A DNA stretch of 32,526 nucleotides from Bacteroidota bacterium (GCA_013289045.1 JABDAU010000044.1:1-32526), one strand, 5' to 3'. Counted from the first letter of the stretch, positions 1 to 8,695 are shown. Notes: generated by a model from the letters alone, not told the origin. Program-made: numbers and translations.

Positions 1-318
1 CAGATGCGCTTTACGAGCGCCATAGAAATTGCAGAGATGGAACATACCATAAAAGCCTACATTCATGAAGCCATTGAGGTGGAAAAAGCGGGTTTGAAAG
101 TGGAGTTAAAAAAGACCTCGGAATTTAATATGCCCCACGAATTTAAAACCAAGCTGGATCATAGCGACGAGCTGAAAACCGCTTTTGAAGCCTTAACGCC
201 GGGAAGGCAACGGGGCTACCTGCTTTATTTTTCGCAAGCCAAACAAGCCAAAACGCGCGAGGCAAGGATTGAAAAATACCTACCGCAAATACTTGCAGGT
301 AAAGGTGTGGATGATTAG
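1..318 (+). CDS. YdeI/OmpD-associated family protein, C-terminal part (cut by window edge)
   Basis: The reading frame is open from base 1 (a Gln codon precedes the first Met), so the gene begins upstream of the window and only about 105 C-terminal residues are seen. The end of the protein carries the hallmark of the YdeI (OmpD-associated) family: an ALTPGRQRGYLLYFSQAKQ block followed by a TREARIEKYLPQIL helix. Full-length members are usually near 190 residues with an N-terminal DUF1801-like fold, so roughly half is missing here. The biochemical role of the family is not settled. It lies 30 bp upstream of a DUF1801 gene on the same strand, so the two may be co-transcribed. Confidence 0.85.
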   Translation, partial: QMRFTSAIEIAEMEHTIKAYIHEAIEVEKAGLKVELKKTSEFNMPHEFKTKLDHSDELKTAFEALTPGRQRGYLLYFSQAKQAKTREARIEKYLPQILAGKGVDD

Positions 319-348
319 ATTGTCCATTCATTTGTACCGATAAAATCA

Positions 349-717
349 ATGTTGACCGCATTAGATAATTTCTATTTACAACAGCCAGAACCTGTGAGAG
401 GAACGCTGCTCGCATTGAAGGAAATTATCCTGAAACAGGACAATGCCGTTACCAACGAATGGAAATACGGCATGCCTTTTTTTTGTTATAAGGGAAAAAT
501 GTTCTGCTATTTATGGGTGCACCAAAAGTATGGGCAGCCATATATCGGAATTGTGGAAGGTAAGCATTTTGAAGAGCCGTTTCTGATACAGGAGAAACGC
601 TCGAGAATGAAAATAATGCTGATCGACCCAAACACCGATCTGCCGCTGCAAACTATTGAATCCATATTACAAGCTGCGCTGAATTTATACAAAACCGGAG
701 TGGTTAAATTGAAATAA
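349..717 (+). CDS. DUF1801 domain-containing protein (YdhG-like)
   Basis: This 122-residue protein has the compact DUF1801/YdhG-like fold signature: an N-terminal helix (FYLQQPEPVRGTLLALKEII), then NEWKYGMPFFCYKGKMFCYL, a short WVHQ segment and a basic KRSRMKI motif near residue 85. No signal peptide or membrane segment is seen, so it is predicted to be cytoplasmic. Length is normal for the family. The function is unknown; relatives have a small alpha/beta fold and often neighbour YdeI-like genes, as here. The ATG at 349 gives a start consistent with the family's N-terminus. A strong palindrome follows the stop codon. Confidence 0.85.
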   Translation: MLTALDNFYLQQPEPVRGTLLALKEIILKQDNAVTNEWKYGMPFFCYKGKMFCYLWVHQKYGQPYIGIVEGKHFEEPFLIQEKRSRMKIMLIDPNTDLPLQTIESILQAALNLYKTGVVKLK

Positions 718-735
718 ACGATAAGCGCTTTGCAG

Positions 736-768
736 AAACTTACGAAGTTTTTAAAACTTCGTAAGTTT
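736..768. terminator. Perfect 16-bp inverted repeat, terminator-like
   Basis: AAACTTACGAAGTTTT at 736-751 is followed after a single T by its exact reverse complement at 753-768. It lies 18 bp after the DUF1801 stop and could terminate that transcript, although the central AAs and Ts would have to open to form a loop. The outer part is not followed by a clear U-run. A dispersed intergenic palindrome is the alternative. Confidence 0.5.
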
Positions 769-834
769 GGATTTTTACCATATCTTTTTGATAATTAGGT
801 ATTTCATATATCCATTTCATTGTATATTTATGTG

Positions 835-1449
835 ATGAAACCCGGTATCAAATTTTTGCATTCCCTTTTCGAGGTAACGCATGTCGAATTTCAAACTTAT
901 GATATAACCAATCATAAGCTGCTTTTTTCAAGCGGGCTGGCGCATCAGTTGCTGGGCTATTCAGAAGAAGAATACAATAATCTGAGCCATGATTTCTACC
1001 GTGATATCATTCACCCGGATGATTATAAAAAAGTGGAGCAAACCATTGAAAAACTTAAACGATCAAAAAGTGGTGACGTGATAGAAATGACCATACGTTT
1101 GCTCAAAAGCAATGGAATTTACATATGGGTGTATTCGCGGCAGATGATCTATGAGCGAATGGATAAAAATAATATTTGCACAATCATCAGGGTAGCTGAG
1201 GACATTACAAGGCTGATAGAACTCCAAAATGCTTTGAAGGAAAAAGTTGAGCAATTAGAAACCATTTCATTTAAAAATTCACATTTATTAAGGAGCCCTG
1301 TAGCCAGTATCATCGGCCTGGTCGACCTGATCGAGGAACATGGCATCAGCGGCGACCATAACCGGCAGATCCTCCATTTTTTAAAAGATGCGATAACAAA
1401 ATTAGACGGCGTTATACATGAAATAAACGATGTTGCGCGGATGGGCTGA
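835..1449 (+). CDS. PAS domain protein with a HisKA-like H-box but no ATPase domain
   Basis: The ATG at 835 is preferred to an in-frame TTG at 820, giving 204 residues. Residues about 10-120 form a PAS domain (LGYSEEEYNN, IHPDDYKKVEQ, a PAC-like VAEDITRL end). A short coiled coil leads into an H-box-like segment, NSHLLRSPVASIIGLVDLI, resembling the HisKA dimerisation helix, and the protein stops about 50 residues later. The HATPase_c N, G1 and G2 boxes are absent and no downstream reading frame supplies them, so it cannot be a complete kinase. Such PAS/H-box-only proteins are known in Bacteroidota and may act as phosphotransfer partners or regulators of other kinases; this role is inferred. 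The first segment has no membrane helix. The end lies close to the next gene on the same strand. Confidence 0.8.
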   Translation: MKPGIKFLHSLFEVTHVEFQTYDITNHKLLFSSGLAHQLLGYSEEEYNNLSHDFYRDIIHPDDYKKVEQTIEKLKRSKSGDVIEMTIRLLKSNGIYIWVYSRQMIYERMDKNNICTIIRVAEDITRLIELQNALKEKVEQLETISFKNSHLLRSPVASIIGLVDLIEEHGISGDHNRQILHFLKDAITKLDGVIHEINDVARMG

Positions 1450-1492
1450 TCAATCTATATTATTCAATTTTTACTCAAAACCTTTACACACT

Positions 1493-2263
1493 GTGAAAAA
1501 CCTTCAAAACACCGGCCGCATCTTTTTTGCTATCGCTTTATTAGGGATAGGATTACAGGCCGTTTATTTTAACAATCTTCCGTACATGCTGCTGCCATTG
1601 CAATCGCAGGTAGCGGTTGTTAATTATGCATCGGGGATCCTGTTCATTCTGGGTGGGGCAGGACTAATTTCTGAGAAAATAGCCAGGCCGACCTCCCTCC
1701 TGCTCGGGACGGTTTTTCTATTGATCTTTTGCTTTTATTATGTTCCTTATGAATTGTTCGTTAGTCCGAACTACAAACACCTGAGCGATTGGGAAAATGC
1801 CGAAAAAGAACTGGCATTTGCAGGCGGCGCTTTTGCTGTTGCCAGATGTTTTTCGGTAAAAAACAAGAACCGGATATTTGGTTTTTTAGAGAAGCTTATC
1901 CCCCTCGGTACCTGGCTTTTTGCCATACCTGTTATTAGTTTTGGTATCCTTCACTTCCTGCTGGCAAAAGAAGCGTCGACCCTTGTGCCGGCCTGGATAC
2001 CTTATCCTGCGTTCTGGGTTTATGCCGGGGGTGTAGGATTACTGGGTTGCGGTGTTGCCATCCTTTTGAATATAAAAAGAAGATTATTTGCGGTCCTTTT
2101 GGGCATCATCATCCTTATTTGGTTTGTTTCACTTCATATTCCTCGCGTAATAGCCCCGACTGCCGACAGGCCTGATGAAATTACCAGTGCCTTTTTAGCG
2201 CTGGCTTACAGCGGGATAGCATTTGTCATTGCCGGTACGGCAAAGAATCCTGTCAAAAAGTAA
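1493..2263 (+). CDS. Multi-pass membrane protein (DoxX-like), function unknown
   Basis: A GTG at 1493 (VKNLQNTGRIFFAIALLGIG) is taken as the start because the frame upstream of it, back to an ATG at 1430, would overlap the PAS gene and encodes unconvincing sequence. The resulting 256 residues contain about seven or eight hydrophobic helices, beginning with RIFFAIALLGIGLQAV and ending with LALAYSGIAFVIAG. A conserved-looking NTGRIFFAIALLGIG start and an internal FGILHFLLAKEAS segment recall DoxX-like inner membrane proteins of Bacteroidota. The protein appears duplicated in layout, with a similar helix-IGLQ/FGILHF pattern in each half. It should sit in the inner membrane. No substrate can be named. 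Confidence 0.7.
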   Translation: MKNLQNTGRIFFAIALLGIGLQAVYFNNLPYMLLPLQSQVAVVNYASGILFILGGAGLISEKIARPTSLLLGTVFLLIFCFYYVPYELFVSPNYKHLSDWENAEKELAFAGGAFAVARCFSVKNKNRIFGFLEKLIPLGTWLFAIPVISFGILHFLLAKEASTLVPAWIPYPAFWVYAGGVGLLGCGVAILLNIKRRLFAVLLGIIILIWFVSLHIPRVIAPTADRPDEITSAFLALAYSGIAFVIAGTAKNPVKK

Positions 2264-2313
2264 AGCCTGCTTTTCAGCTATAGTTTATAGCGTAAAAAAT
2301 ATTTGCATAAATA

Positions 2314-2345
2314 TTTGCGTAACCCAGAAGTTACTTATACATTTG
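2314..2345 (+). promoter_or_regulatory. Bacteroidota-type promoter of the SRPBCC-ArsR operon
   Basis: TTTG at 2314-2317 and TACATTTG at 2338-2345 are separated by 20 nt, matching the Bacteroidota -33/-7 consensus TTTG and TAnnTTTG. The start codon of the SRPBCC gene is 23 nt downstream of the -7 element. Two identical-format palindromes bracket the -7 box. Confidence 0.75.
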
Positions 2346-2362
2346 GGTAACTTCAAAGTTAC
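2319..2362. promoter_or_regulatory. Twin palindromic operators, likely for the ArsR repressor
   Basis: Two 16-bp sites have the same form, GTAAC-N6-GTTAC: GTAACCCAGAAGTTAC at 2319-2334 and GTAACTTCAAAGTTAC at 2347-2362. Their start-to-start distance is 28 bp. They flank the predicted -7 box (2338-2345), the arrangement expected for a repressor that blocks RNA polymerase. The ArsR gene is the second gene of the operon, so negative autoregulation is inferred. Confidence 0.7.
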
Positions 2363-2367
2363 ATATT

Positions 2368-2820
2368 ATGAAAGCAAGAATTAAACACCAATTATTTTTC
2401 CAGCATTCGCCGGAGGCGGTCTGGGAATATTTAACCAATGCGGATTTGATGGCGCTATGGCTGATGAAAAGTGATTTCAAACCTATTGCAGGTCACGAAT
2501 TCACCTTCAAGGTATCGCCGGCCCCGACACTTGATTTCGATGGGATGGTTTATTGCAAGGTATTGGAGATCGTACCTTTTACAAAACTTTCCTATTCGTG
2601 GAAGCTCGGCCCCGGCGACGGCACCGTGAATATCGACTCGGTAGTGAGATGGGAATTACAGCCGAAGAACGGCGGCACCGAGGTGTTACTGGATCATGGC
2701 GATTTTGTAGTGATGAAAAACGTGGGCATATTTAACTCCATGGACAAAGGCTGGCTGAACAACATGAACAAGATCACCGGCCTGTTAAATGCTAAAGAAA
2801 ATGACACAGCCAACGCTTGA
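2368..2820 (+). CDS. SRPBCC / AHSA1-like (START-type) domain protein
   Basis: This 150-residue cytoplasmic protein is a single SRPBCC domain of the AHSA1 (activator of Hsp90 homologue 1-like) type. It opens with the typical FFQHSPEAVWEYLTNADLMALWLM segment, has a central beta region (VYCKVLEIVPFTKLSYSWK), and ends in the long C-terminal helix GWLNNMNKITGLLN that closes the hydrophobic ligand cavity. Such proteins bind or handle small hydrophobic molecules, but the ligand is unknown. The stop overlaps the start of an ArsR gene in another frame, so translation is probably coupled. In Bacteroidota and Actinobacteria such pairs of AHSA1-like protein and ArsR regulator are common; here the regulator comes second. 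Confidence 0.88.
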   Translation: MKARIKHQLFFQHSPEAVWEYLTNADLMALWLMKSDFKPIAGHEFTFKVSPAPTLDFDGMVYCKVLEIVPFTKLSYSWKLGPGDGTVNIDSVVRWELQPKNGGTEVLLDHGDFVVMKNVGIFNSMDKGWLNNMNKITGLLNAKENDTANA

Positions 2821-3124
2821 CGTATTCCAGGTAATAGCCGACCCGAGCCGGCGGCAAATGCTGATGCTGCTCTCTAAAGAAAGTTTAACCATCAACAGCC
2901 TGGCCGAAAATTTCGACATGAGCCGGCCCGCGGTTTCAAAACACATAAAAATTTTGGATACCGCGGGTTTTATCTCCATCGAAGACATTGGCCGCGAACG
3001 GCATTGCACCCTGAAACAAGATGGGTTTGATGCCCTGCATGAATGGCTCAGGTACTTCGACAAGTTCTGGACGTCGAAACTGAAAAATTTGGAAAACTTA
3101 TTGAATAATAGGTTACCGAATTGA
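2801..3124 (+). CDS. ArsR-family winged-helix transcriptional regulator
   Basis: ATG at 2801 (MTQPTLDVFQVIADPSRRQ) is chosen; an ATG at 2789 would add four residues. The start lies inside the preceding SRPBCC gene with a 20-bp overlap. The fold is the ArsR winged helix: IADPSRRQMLMLL at the first helix, SLAENFDMSRPAVSKHIKIL as the recognition helix-turn-helix, and a GRERHCTLKQ wing. No cysteine cluster for metal binding is visible in the recognition helix, so it probably belongs to the metal-independent subgroup seen next to AHSA1 proteins. It is predicted to bind the GTAAC-N6-GTTAC sites upstream of the operon. Length (107 residues) is normal. Confidence 0.9.
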   Translation: MTQPTLDVFQVIADPSRRQMLMLLSKESLTINSLAENFDMSRPAVSKHIKILDTAGFISIEDIGRERHCTLKQDGFDALHEWLRYFDKFWTSKLKNLENLLNNRLPN

Positions 3125-3585
3125 GGGACAAAAGAGCAGCGTTTTTTATTTAGAAAGGATGTTTGGAGGGGATTATTTGCTAAACCCCTCCCTGCCTACG
3201 CACAATCAGCCGCACCCCTCCCCGGGGTTTAAGTTAACCCATAAAATAAAAAAAATCGTAATGTCATCTAACGGTCCATGTTAATGATAAAATCCAAGCG
3301 GCCGGTTGTTAATTTTTAACCCACGAAACGTTCCTACGGAACGTAGGACTAATTTCATACGCATTTCTACCCACCAGACGTCCCTACGGGACGTGGCTTG
3401 CAGGTTATACGTCCCGTAGAGACATCTGGTGGGTAGAAAAACGATTAATATTTGCAATTGTGTTCCGTAGGAACACCTGGTGAAATAGTCAACTATACCA
3501 GCCATACAATTTTATGGGTTAACTTAAACCCCGGGGAGGGAATAAAAAACATGCATATTCGGAAAGATTAATAGCAACCCTGTTA
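3125..3585. other. Gene-free stretch holding a MITE-like element
   Basis: The 461 bp between the convergent ArsR and hypothetical genes contains no credible coding frame. It holds a short GGAGGGG/CCCCTCC inverted repeat (3165-3171 and 3185-3191) after the ArsR stop, and then the large inverted-repeat element at 3216-3540 described separately. Confidence 0.7.
3216..3540. mobile_element. MITE-like element, 325 bp, with perfect 32-bp terminal inverted repeats
   Basis: The 32 bases at 3216-3247, starting CCCTCCCCGGGGTTTAAG, recur as an exact reverse complement at 3509-3540. Inside lies a second inverted repeat: 3364-3394 against 3409-3439, matching at 29 of 31 positions around a 14-nt centre. 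Short palindromes with a TAC/GTA centre are scattered within: ACGTTCCTACGGAACGT (3328-3344), ACGTCCCTACGGGACGT (3378-3394) and TGTTCCGTAGGAACA (3461-3475). No transposase is encoded. No clear target-site duplication is visible at either end, so mobility is inferred only from architecture. It sits between the 3' ends of two convergent genes. Confidence 0.65.
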
Positions 3586-4440
3586 TCAATCATTCTCATC
3601 GGGCTGGTAGCGTTGCTGAACGTATTGCAATAACTTAAGGGCATCTTTTTGTACCAGTTCCACATCCCGCAGCAGTTCGTCAGTATTGATCTTTACCAGC
3701 ACCATATTGGTGCCGAGTTGTACCAGGTCATTTGGCGATACATTTCGTAACGGCGTTGACGTTGGCGGCTTATGGGCAAAAGCGTCTGTAAGCTGCGCCG
3801 GGCTGAAATGGTTAAGCAGGAAAGGGTCGACAAGCGAACGCTGGTATTGCAGCGTAATATCCTGCCCGGTGTGGAGCAGCTCTACGTGCTTTTCATATTC
3901 GGCTATCAGACCGATGATCTCCGAGTCGGAGAATTGTTTCAGGTGCAATTCGTTTTTAATGGCCGTAATAGCGCCCGCAGTGGGATGAAACAGCCACAAA
4001 CTATGCGACTCGATGACGAGTTTTTGGAGTTGGGCCTGCTGCCCCAGTTCCACCGGCGACTGAAGCAGTTGTATAAGGCTATCATTGGCAGCGCGTATTT
4101 TGATGTCGCCTAAATGGATCTGGTTAAGCTGTGCCGTATCAGATTTCAAGTCCCTCACCAGCTGCGAGGTCAGCTCGCGCACATGTTCATGATCGGTGAT
4201 GGCTTCCCGTACGTTCTCGGCAATAAAGCCGAGCATAACGGCAATAAATATCATCAGGCCTTCCAGGAGATATTCCTTCCATGGTTTAGGGACGTGATGG
4301 AGATCGGGGTGATGATGTACTTCCATGTCTTCTGATGGGGCTGCCGGCTTTTTTGCTTTGGCAGTGCGTGGCTTTTTCGCGGCGGCTGGAGGTTGCTTCC
4401 GGGTAGTAGGTTGACGTTGTTTCTGCGGTTTTTCTGCCAT
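3586..4440 (-). CDS. Single-pass membrane protein of unknown function with basic N-terminal tail
   Basis: The 284-residue product begins with about 35 residues rich in Lys, Ala, Pro and Gln (a low-complexity basic tail), then a His-rich HHHPDLHHVPKPWKEY patch, then one membrane segment (LLEGLMIFIAVMLGFIAENV, about residues 57-77). The remaining 200 residues look mainly helical and begin NVREAITDHEHVRELTSQLV. This layout resembles the Bacteroidota family around DUF6090, where a short cytoplasmic part, one helix and a long helical extracytoplasmic part occur together; I do not claim membership. The basic tail should be cytoplasmic. It lies 99 bp downstream of an MscS-family gene on the same strand. 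Confidence 0.7.
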   Translation of the reverse strand: MAEKPQKQRQPTTRKQPPAAAKKPRTAKAKKPAAPSEDMEVHHHPDLHHVPKPWKEYLLEGLMIFIAVMLGFIAENVREAITDHEHVRELTSQLVRDLKSDTAQLNQIHLGDIKIRAANDSLIQLLQSPVELGQQAQLQKLVIESHSLWLFHPTAGAITAIKNELHLKQFSDSEIIGLIAEYEKHVELLHTGQDITLQYQRSLVDPFLLNHFSPAQLTDAFAHKPPTSTPLRNVSPNDLVQLGTNMVLVKINTDELLRDVELVQKDALKLLQYVQQRYQPDEND

Positions 4441-4539
4441 CGCTGCGATAATTGTTTACGGCATTACAAATTTGCAAAATTTTCCGGTAAGCGCTTTGTG
4501 CTGGCAAAAGTTTATGAGATGACAACGGCCCGGGCCAAG

Positions 4540-5640
4540 CTATGTCCCGGCCGGCTTTTCTTTGGTCAATCTATCATTCAGCATTACCCTTTGTACCGGC
4601 AGGCATTGCGGGTAATTATCCTGCACAAATTTGATCAGGTTTTCGCGCAGGTAACAGCACAGGTCGAAACCCTGCGACGAGTTGCGCACGCTCACCAGCA
4701 CACGCACCTGTATGGTATTGGCGGTGGCATCGGTAACCTGGATTATTTTTACGCGTTTGTCCCATAGCTCGGTCTTCTCCAACAAGCGGTCGAATTCTTC
4801 GCGCAGGGAATCTATGGGCAGGCTGTAGTCCATGTACAGGAAAACGGTCCGCAGCAATTCCGAGCTGATGCGCGTCCAGTTCTGGAAAGGTTTTTCTATG
4901 AAATAGGTGATGGGTAAGATCAGCCGGCGCTGGTCCCACAGGTTTACTACCACATAGGTAAGCGTGATATCTTCAACGCGGCCGTATTCATTTTCCACGA
5001 ACAGCACATCATCGATACGGATAGGCTGCGTAAAGGCGATCTGGAAACCCGCCAGTAAGTTGGATAACGATTTTTGCGCGGCGATACCGATAATGATGCC
5101 GCCGATACCCACCCCGGTAAGCAGCCCGGCGCCGATCTTGCGCACGCTTTCAAAACTGAGCAAGATGATAGCTATGGTAATGAAAATGATGAGCGTAATG
5201 AGCAGCTTGCGGATGAACTGAAGCTGCGTGCGGATCTTTCTTTCCTTCAGGTTATCGGTCTTGTTCAGGTCGTAAGTATGATAAACGTAGTCTTCGAAGA
5301 TCGACAGCGAATTGATCAGCAGGCCGGCAAATGAAATCACCATCAGTATCCCCACTACACGGGCAAGGAAAGCGTAATACCCTTTGTCGATAATGAGCAA
5401 GGGCAGCATGATCCCTATCAGCAGCAGCGGGGCAAAATAGGTTAAAGGCGTACTTAGGTGGGTAATGATGCTATGCAGCAGCGAATAATTTTTATTGGCA
5501 GAGCGGTTACCGTAAAACTTAAGCAGCAATTTAATGAATACCTTAACGCACAGGCCGATGATGATGGCTATTGTTATAACAATAAGGTTCCATACGTAGG
5601 AGGGTACATGCCCTGTAAAGCTTTCAATAAACTCTTTCAT
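4540..5640 (-). CDS. MscS-family mechanosensitive ion channel
   Basis: This 366-residue membrane protein has four to five helices in the first 170 residues, then the MscS pore region: GAGLLTGVGIGGIIIGIAAQ followed by KSLSNLLAGFQIAFTQPIRI, and the beta domain starting DDVLFVENEYGRVEDITLTYV. The C-terminal alpha/beta domain (ILPITYFIEKPFQNWTR) is also present. These channels open under membrane tension and release solutes during osmotic downshock. The length is longer than E. coli MscS (286), with extra N-terminal helices as in the YbdG type. It sits on the minus strand between a response regulator upstream and a one-TM protein downstream; a shared transcript is possible. Confidence 0.92.
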   Translation of the reverse strand: MKEFIESFTGHVPSYVWNLIVITIAIIIGLCVKVFIKLLLKFYGNRSANKNYSLLHSIITHLSTPLTYFAPLLLIGIMLPLLIIDKGYYAFLARVVGILMVISFAGLLINSLSIFEDYVYHTYDLNKTDNLKERKIRTQLQFIRKLLITLIIFITIAIILLSFESVRKIGAGLLTGVGIGGIIIGIAAQKSLSNLLAGFQIAFTQPIRIDDVLFVENEYGRVEDITLTYVVVNLWDQRRLILPITYFIEKPFQNWTRISSELLRTVFLYMDYSLPIDSLREEFDRLLEKTELWDKRVKIIQVTDATANTIQVRVLVSVRNSSQGFDLCCYLRENLIKFVQDNYPQCLPVQRVMLNDRLTKEKPAGT

Positions 5641-5760
5641 TGTTATGGCTAAAACGCCGGTGGGGTGAAAATGTTCATCAGCCGATAGTGCTTTGGATAA
5701 TATTAAACAAAGATTTGGACATGATACCCTGAGAAGAATTAAACGATAGTCAGATTAGCG

Positions 5761-6156
5761 CTACTGTACAGCCTCAAGAATTTTTGAAAGTGTTTGCTGC
5801 GTTACCGGTTTGGTGTAAAAATTACCTACGCCGGGGTAACCGGTAGCCTTTTGATGTTCTGAAGTGTTGACCGAAGAGCTGATGATGTCGATCGGGATGT
5901 TTTTTTGCAGGGCAAGCCCGGAGATCCGATCAAGAAATTGCCAGCCGTTGCAAACCGGCATGTTCAGGTCGAGCAGGATGAGGTCAGGGAGTTTTTCCGG
6001 GTGATCGCTGTTGGCCTCAAGCTCGTCCAGCGCTTCGCCGCCATGGCCAAAAACACGGATGGCGTCACAGAATTCCATGCGACCTATCTGTTTGGTTAAC
6101 AAAAAGGTATAGATCTGATCGTCATCCACAATATAAACTTCACCTAACTTCTTCAT
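5761..6156 (-). CDS. Single-domain response regulator
   Basis: ATG at 6156 (MKKLGEVYIVDDDQIYTFLL) gives 131 residues and matches the usual receiver-domain start. An upstream in-frame ATG at 6192 would begin just one base after a TATATTTA -7-like element, so it is unlikely to lie in the mRNA. The receiver motifs are intact: acidic pair D11-D13, phospho-acceptor D63 in DLILLDLNMP, a Ser switch residue near S93-S95, and K116 in YTKPV. There is no output domain, so it must act by protein contact or phosphotransfer. It lies downstream of the large hybrid kinase on the same strand, separated by about 300 bp, so it could be its partner, but this is inferred. Confidence 0.9.
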   Translation of the reverse strand: MKKLGEVYIVDDDQIYTFLLTKQIGRMEFCDAIRVFGHGGEALDELEANSDHPEKLPDLILLDLNMPVCNGWQFLDRISGLALQKNIPIDIISSSVNTSEHQKATGYPGVGNFYTKPVTQQTLSKILEAVQ

Positions 6157-6451
6157 TTTTAATTCCGGTATGTTAAGAACGAATTCGCCCATCTAAATAT
6201 ACGAAAAAGCAACAAAAAAGTTACAAGGCTTTTTTGATACTGATGAATAACCGTCAAAATTCGTCATTAAATGCACATATAAAAATCATAAGAACATTGG
6301 ATTTTTTGGCGTATCGTTCGCGATTCTATTTCTTCGTTTCCGCAGCAGGATAATGCCTTTTCGTTGAGCCTATTGAATCTATAAGCTGGAAGCAGCAATT
6401 ACTTGCCCCCGCATATAATGAAATACAATTTAGCAACCAATTTTAGAAAAA
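6157..6451. other. Gap between hybrid kinase and response regulator
   Basis: The stretch of about 295 bp holds a likely promoter for the response regulator on the minus strand: TATATTTA (about 6194-6201 in + coordinates), one mismatch from TAnnTTTG. No coding frame or strong palindrome stands out in the rest. Confidence 0.4.
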
Positions 6452-8695
6452 TTATTGCGGCATTAGCTTCAGGGTGTACCATTTGCTTAGCTTATTCATC
6501 AGCTCGTCCAGCTTTACCGGTTTGCATATGTAATCATCCATCCCGGCCTGCAGGCATAGCTGCTGGTCGGTATCCATCGCATTTGCGGTGAGGGCAATTA
6601 TTACCGGCTGGGTTATATTTTTGCTCCTGATCGCTCTTGCTGCTTCCAGGCCATCCATTACCGGCATTTGCATATCCATCAGTACCAGGTTGTACTGGCT
6701 GTTATACATGGCATCAACTGCATCCTGGCCATTTTTAACAATAGCAGGCTGGTAACCCATTTTTACCAGGATGTGTTTTATTACGTGCTGGTTCACCTCG
6801 TTATCTTCAGCAATCAAAATTTCAAAAGGATACTTATCGCCAAAGGCTGTTGAAAGCTTACTTTTTACGGTTAACTCTTCCTGCATTGACGATCTGTTTC
6901 GCAATGCTGTAAATACCTGCTTACTTAATACCTGCTGTTTTATTGGCTTGTTCATGATGGATACAAACAGCTTGCGTTCGTCGTTCTTAAACTCCTCGCC
7001 AATGGAGCTCAGTAAAATAATAGGTAATTGCGGATAGCTTTCCTTTATCAGTTTAGCCACCATTGTGCCATCCATTACAGGCATTTCCATGTCGGTAATT
7101 ACCAGGTCGATATTTTTATCGTTCTGAAGCGCCACCAACGCCTCCGCACCTGACTGGGTAAGTATAGGCTTCAGGTTCCAGTTTTCGAACTGGCGTTTTA
7201 GAACAGCAAGATTGGTTTGATTATCGTCTATCACCAATATTTTTTTATCCTTCAGATCGCCGATCTCAATATTACCTGGCGAAATATTTTTGCTGATGCC
7301 TGCCGATGTATTAATGGTAAAGTAAAAAGAAGATCCTTCGCCGGCCGTACTATCCACTCCAATTTCTCCATCCATCAGCCTTACCAGTTTTTCGCAAATG
7401 GCCAAACCTAAGCCTGTGCCGCCATATTTACGGGTGGTAGAAGAATCGACCTGTGAAAATGCCTTGAAAAGGCGGAACAATTTATCCTGCGGTATGCCGA
7501 TGCCGGTATCCCAAACATCAAACTTCAATATCATATTTCCATCGATACCAATTTCACAGATATTTACCTTGATGCCGATCTCACCCTTTTCTGTAAATTT
7601 CATGGCATTGCTCAACAGGTTGATCAGTATCTGCTTAAGCCGCAAAGGATCGCCTATAATATTCGACGGGACGTCTTCAGCAATTTCATATACCATATCC
7701 AGTTTCAATTGCCCCGCCTTTATCGCAAACATGTCCAGTACATCTTCAATACATTGCCGTAAATTAAAGTCGTCACGTTCAAGTTCTAAGTTTCCAGATT
7801 CTATTTTGGAGAAATCGAGTATGTTGTTAATTACATGGATCAATGTTTCGCCGCAATTGATGATGGTGTCGGTAAACATACGCTGCTCATCGTTCAACGA
7901 CGTTTCATTCAGTAACGACGACATGCCGATAACGCCGTTCATAGGTGTGCGGATCTCGTGGCTCATGGTAGCCAGGAAAATGCTTTTTTCCTGGTTAGCC
8001 TGGTCTGCCGCCTGCCGGGCCTCCCTTAGCTCTTCGTTCGACGCCTGCAACTCTTCATTGGCTTGTTCCAGCAATTCCTGGTTCTGCTTACGCTCCAGCG
8101 AGAGCATGGCTTCCTGCTGCAGCTCTACCATTTTCATGGTTTGCACAACCTGCAACTCATTGTACTTACGGAGCTGGTAGGCCCATAACCCGCAGATAAA
8201 CATGATGACGCCGGTTAGCAAAGCATGTATAATAAATGTTTGCAGATCGAAATAATTGAGCTGCGTAAAATAAATGCCGCTGATACCAATGTCCTGCAGG
8301 TAGCTGAAGGTGGCGTGATGAATAATAACCACAACAAGCAAGGGTAACTGGAGCCACCATTTTTGATAAGTAATAAGGACAGCGCTGCTGATAAATGCAA
8401 AAAAGTGCATCTCGAACATACCGTGCATCTGGTAGATGAACTGGGCCATAAATATGCCGAGCACTGCGCCTAATACGTACTGGTAAAGCGATGAATCGGG
8501 CAATAATAGCTTAGTAGAGTAGTATGCCAGGATACAAATACCGCCTACGCCGATACTGATGAGCCAGGTATCGTAAAAAAAACTCAGGCCTAAACCTACC
8601 AAAAAGTAAAAAGCCAGGAAGTAGTTCATGAGCTTATCAGAACGTTCCTTAACTTCAGACTGAAATATCAAATTCTGGGTTAATGATGCTTGCAA
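6452..8695 (-). CDS. Membrane hybrid histidine kinase with two receiver domains
   Basis: A TTG start at 8695 gives 747 residues; no ATG lies between the upstream stop and it, and the first ATG (8629) would remove a plausible cytosolic lead-in. Residues about 24-175 hold six membrane helices with unusual embedded histidines (H91, H97, H126, H127, H157). A coiled coil (about 185-240) leads to HisKA with H246 in MSHEIRTP, then HATPase_c with [10 protein letters not shown] (359), DTGIG (396) and GGTGLGL (425). Two receivers follow: D535 with K583, and D674 with K725. All catalytic residues appear intact. Signals are sensed at the membrane and phosphate likely passes to an external partner. The gene lies 25 bp after a thioredoxin-like gene, so both may be one operon. 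There is no Hpt domain and no DNA-binding output. Confidence 0.93.
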   Translation of the reverse strand: MQASLTQNLIFQSEVKERSDKLMNYFLAFYFLVGLGLSFFYDTWLISIGVGGICILAYYSTKLLLPDSSLYQYVLGAVLGIFMAQFIYQMHGMFEMHFFAFISSAVLITYQKWWLQLPLLVVVIIHHATFSYLQDIGISGIYFTQLNYFDLQTFIIHALLTGVIMFICGLWAYQLRKYNELQVVQTMKMVELQQEAMLSLERKQNQELLEQANEELQASNEELREARQAADQANQEKSIFLATMSHEIRTPMNGVIGMSSLLNETSLNDEQRMFTDTIINCGETLIHVINNILDFSKIESGNLELERDDFNLRQCIEDVLDMFAIKAGQLKLDMVYEIAEDVPSNIIGDPLRLKQILINLLSNAMKFTEKGEIGIKVNICEIGIDGNMILKFDVWDTGIGIPQDKLFRLFKAFSQVDSSTTRKYGGTGLGLAICEKLVRLMDGEIGVDSTAGEGSSFYFTINTSAGISKNISPGNIEIGDLKDKKILVIDDNQTNLAVLKRQFENWNLKPILTQSGAEALVALQNDKNIDLVITDMEMPVMDGTMVAKLIKESYPQLPIILLSSIGEEFKNDERKLFVSIMNKPIKQQVLSKQVFTALRNRSSMQEELTVKSKLSTAFGDKYPFEILIAEDNEVNQHVIKHILVKMGYQPAIVKNGQDAVDAMYNSQYNLVLMDMQMPVMDGLEAARAIRSKNITQPVIIALTANAMDTDQQLCLQAGMDDYICKPVKLDELMNKLSKWYTLKLMPQ

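Noticed and set aside
820..834. TTG start for the PAS protein
   Set aside because: An ATG only 15 bp further on gives the same domain and a better start.
3281..3505. 74-residue minus-strand frame in the MITE-like element
   Set aside because: It lies across palindromes and has no promoter or family match, so it is taken as chance.
7398..8180. 260-residue frame on the plus strand inside the hybrid kinase
   Set aside because: It is antisense to well-conserved kinase motifs, is rich in Ser and Cys, and has no domain signature; it is a shadow of the real gene.
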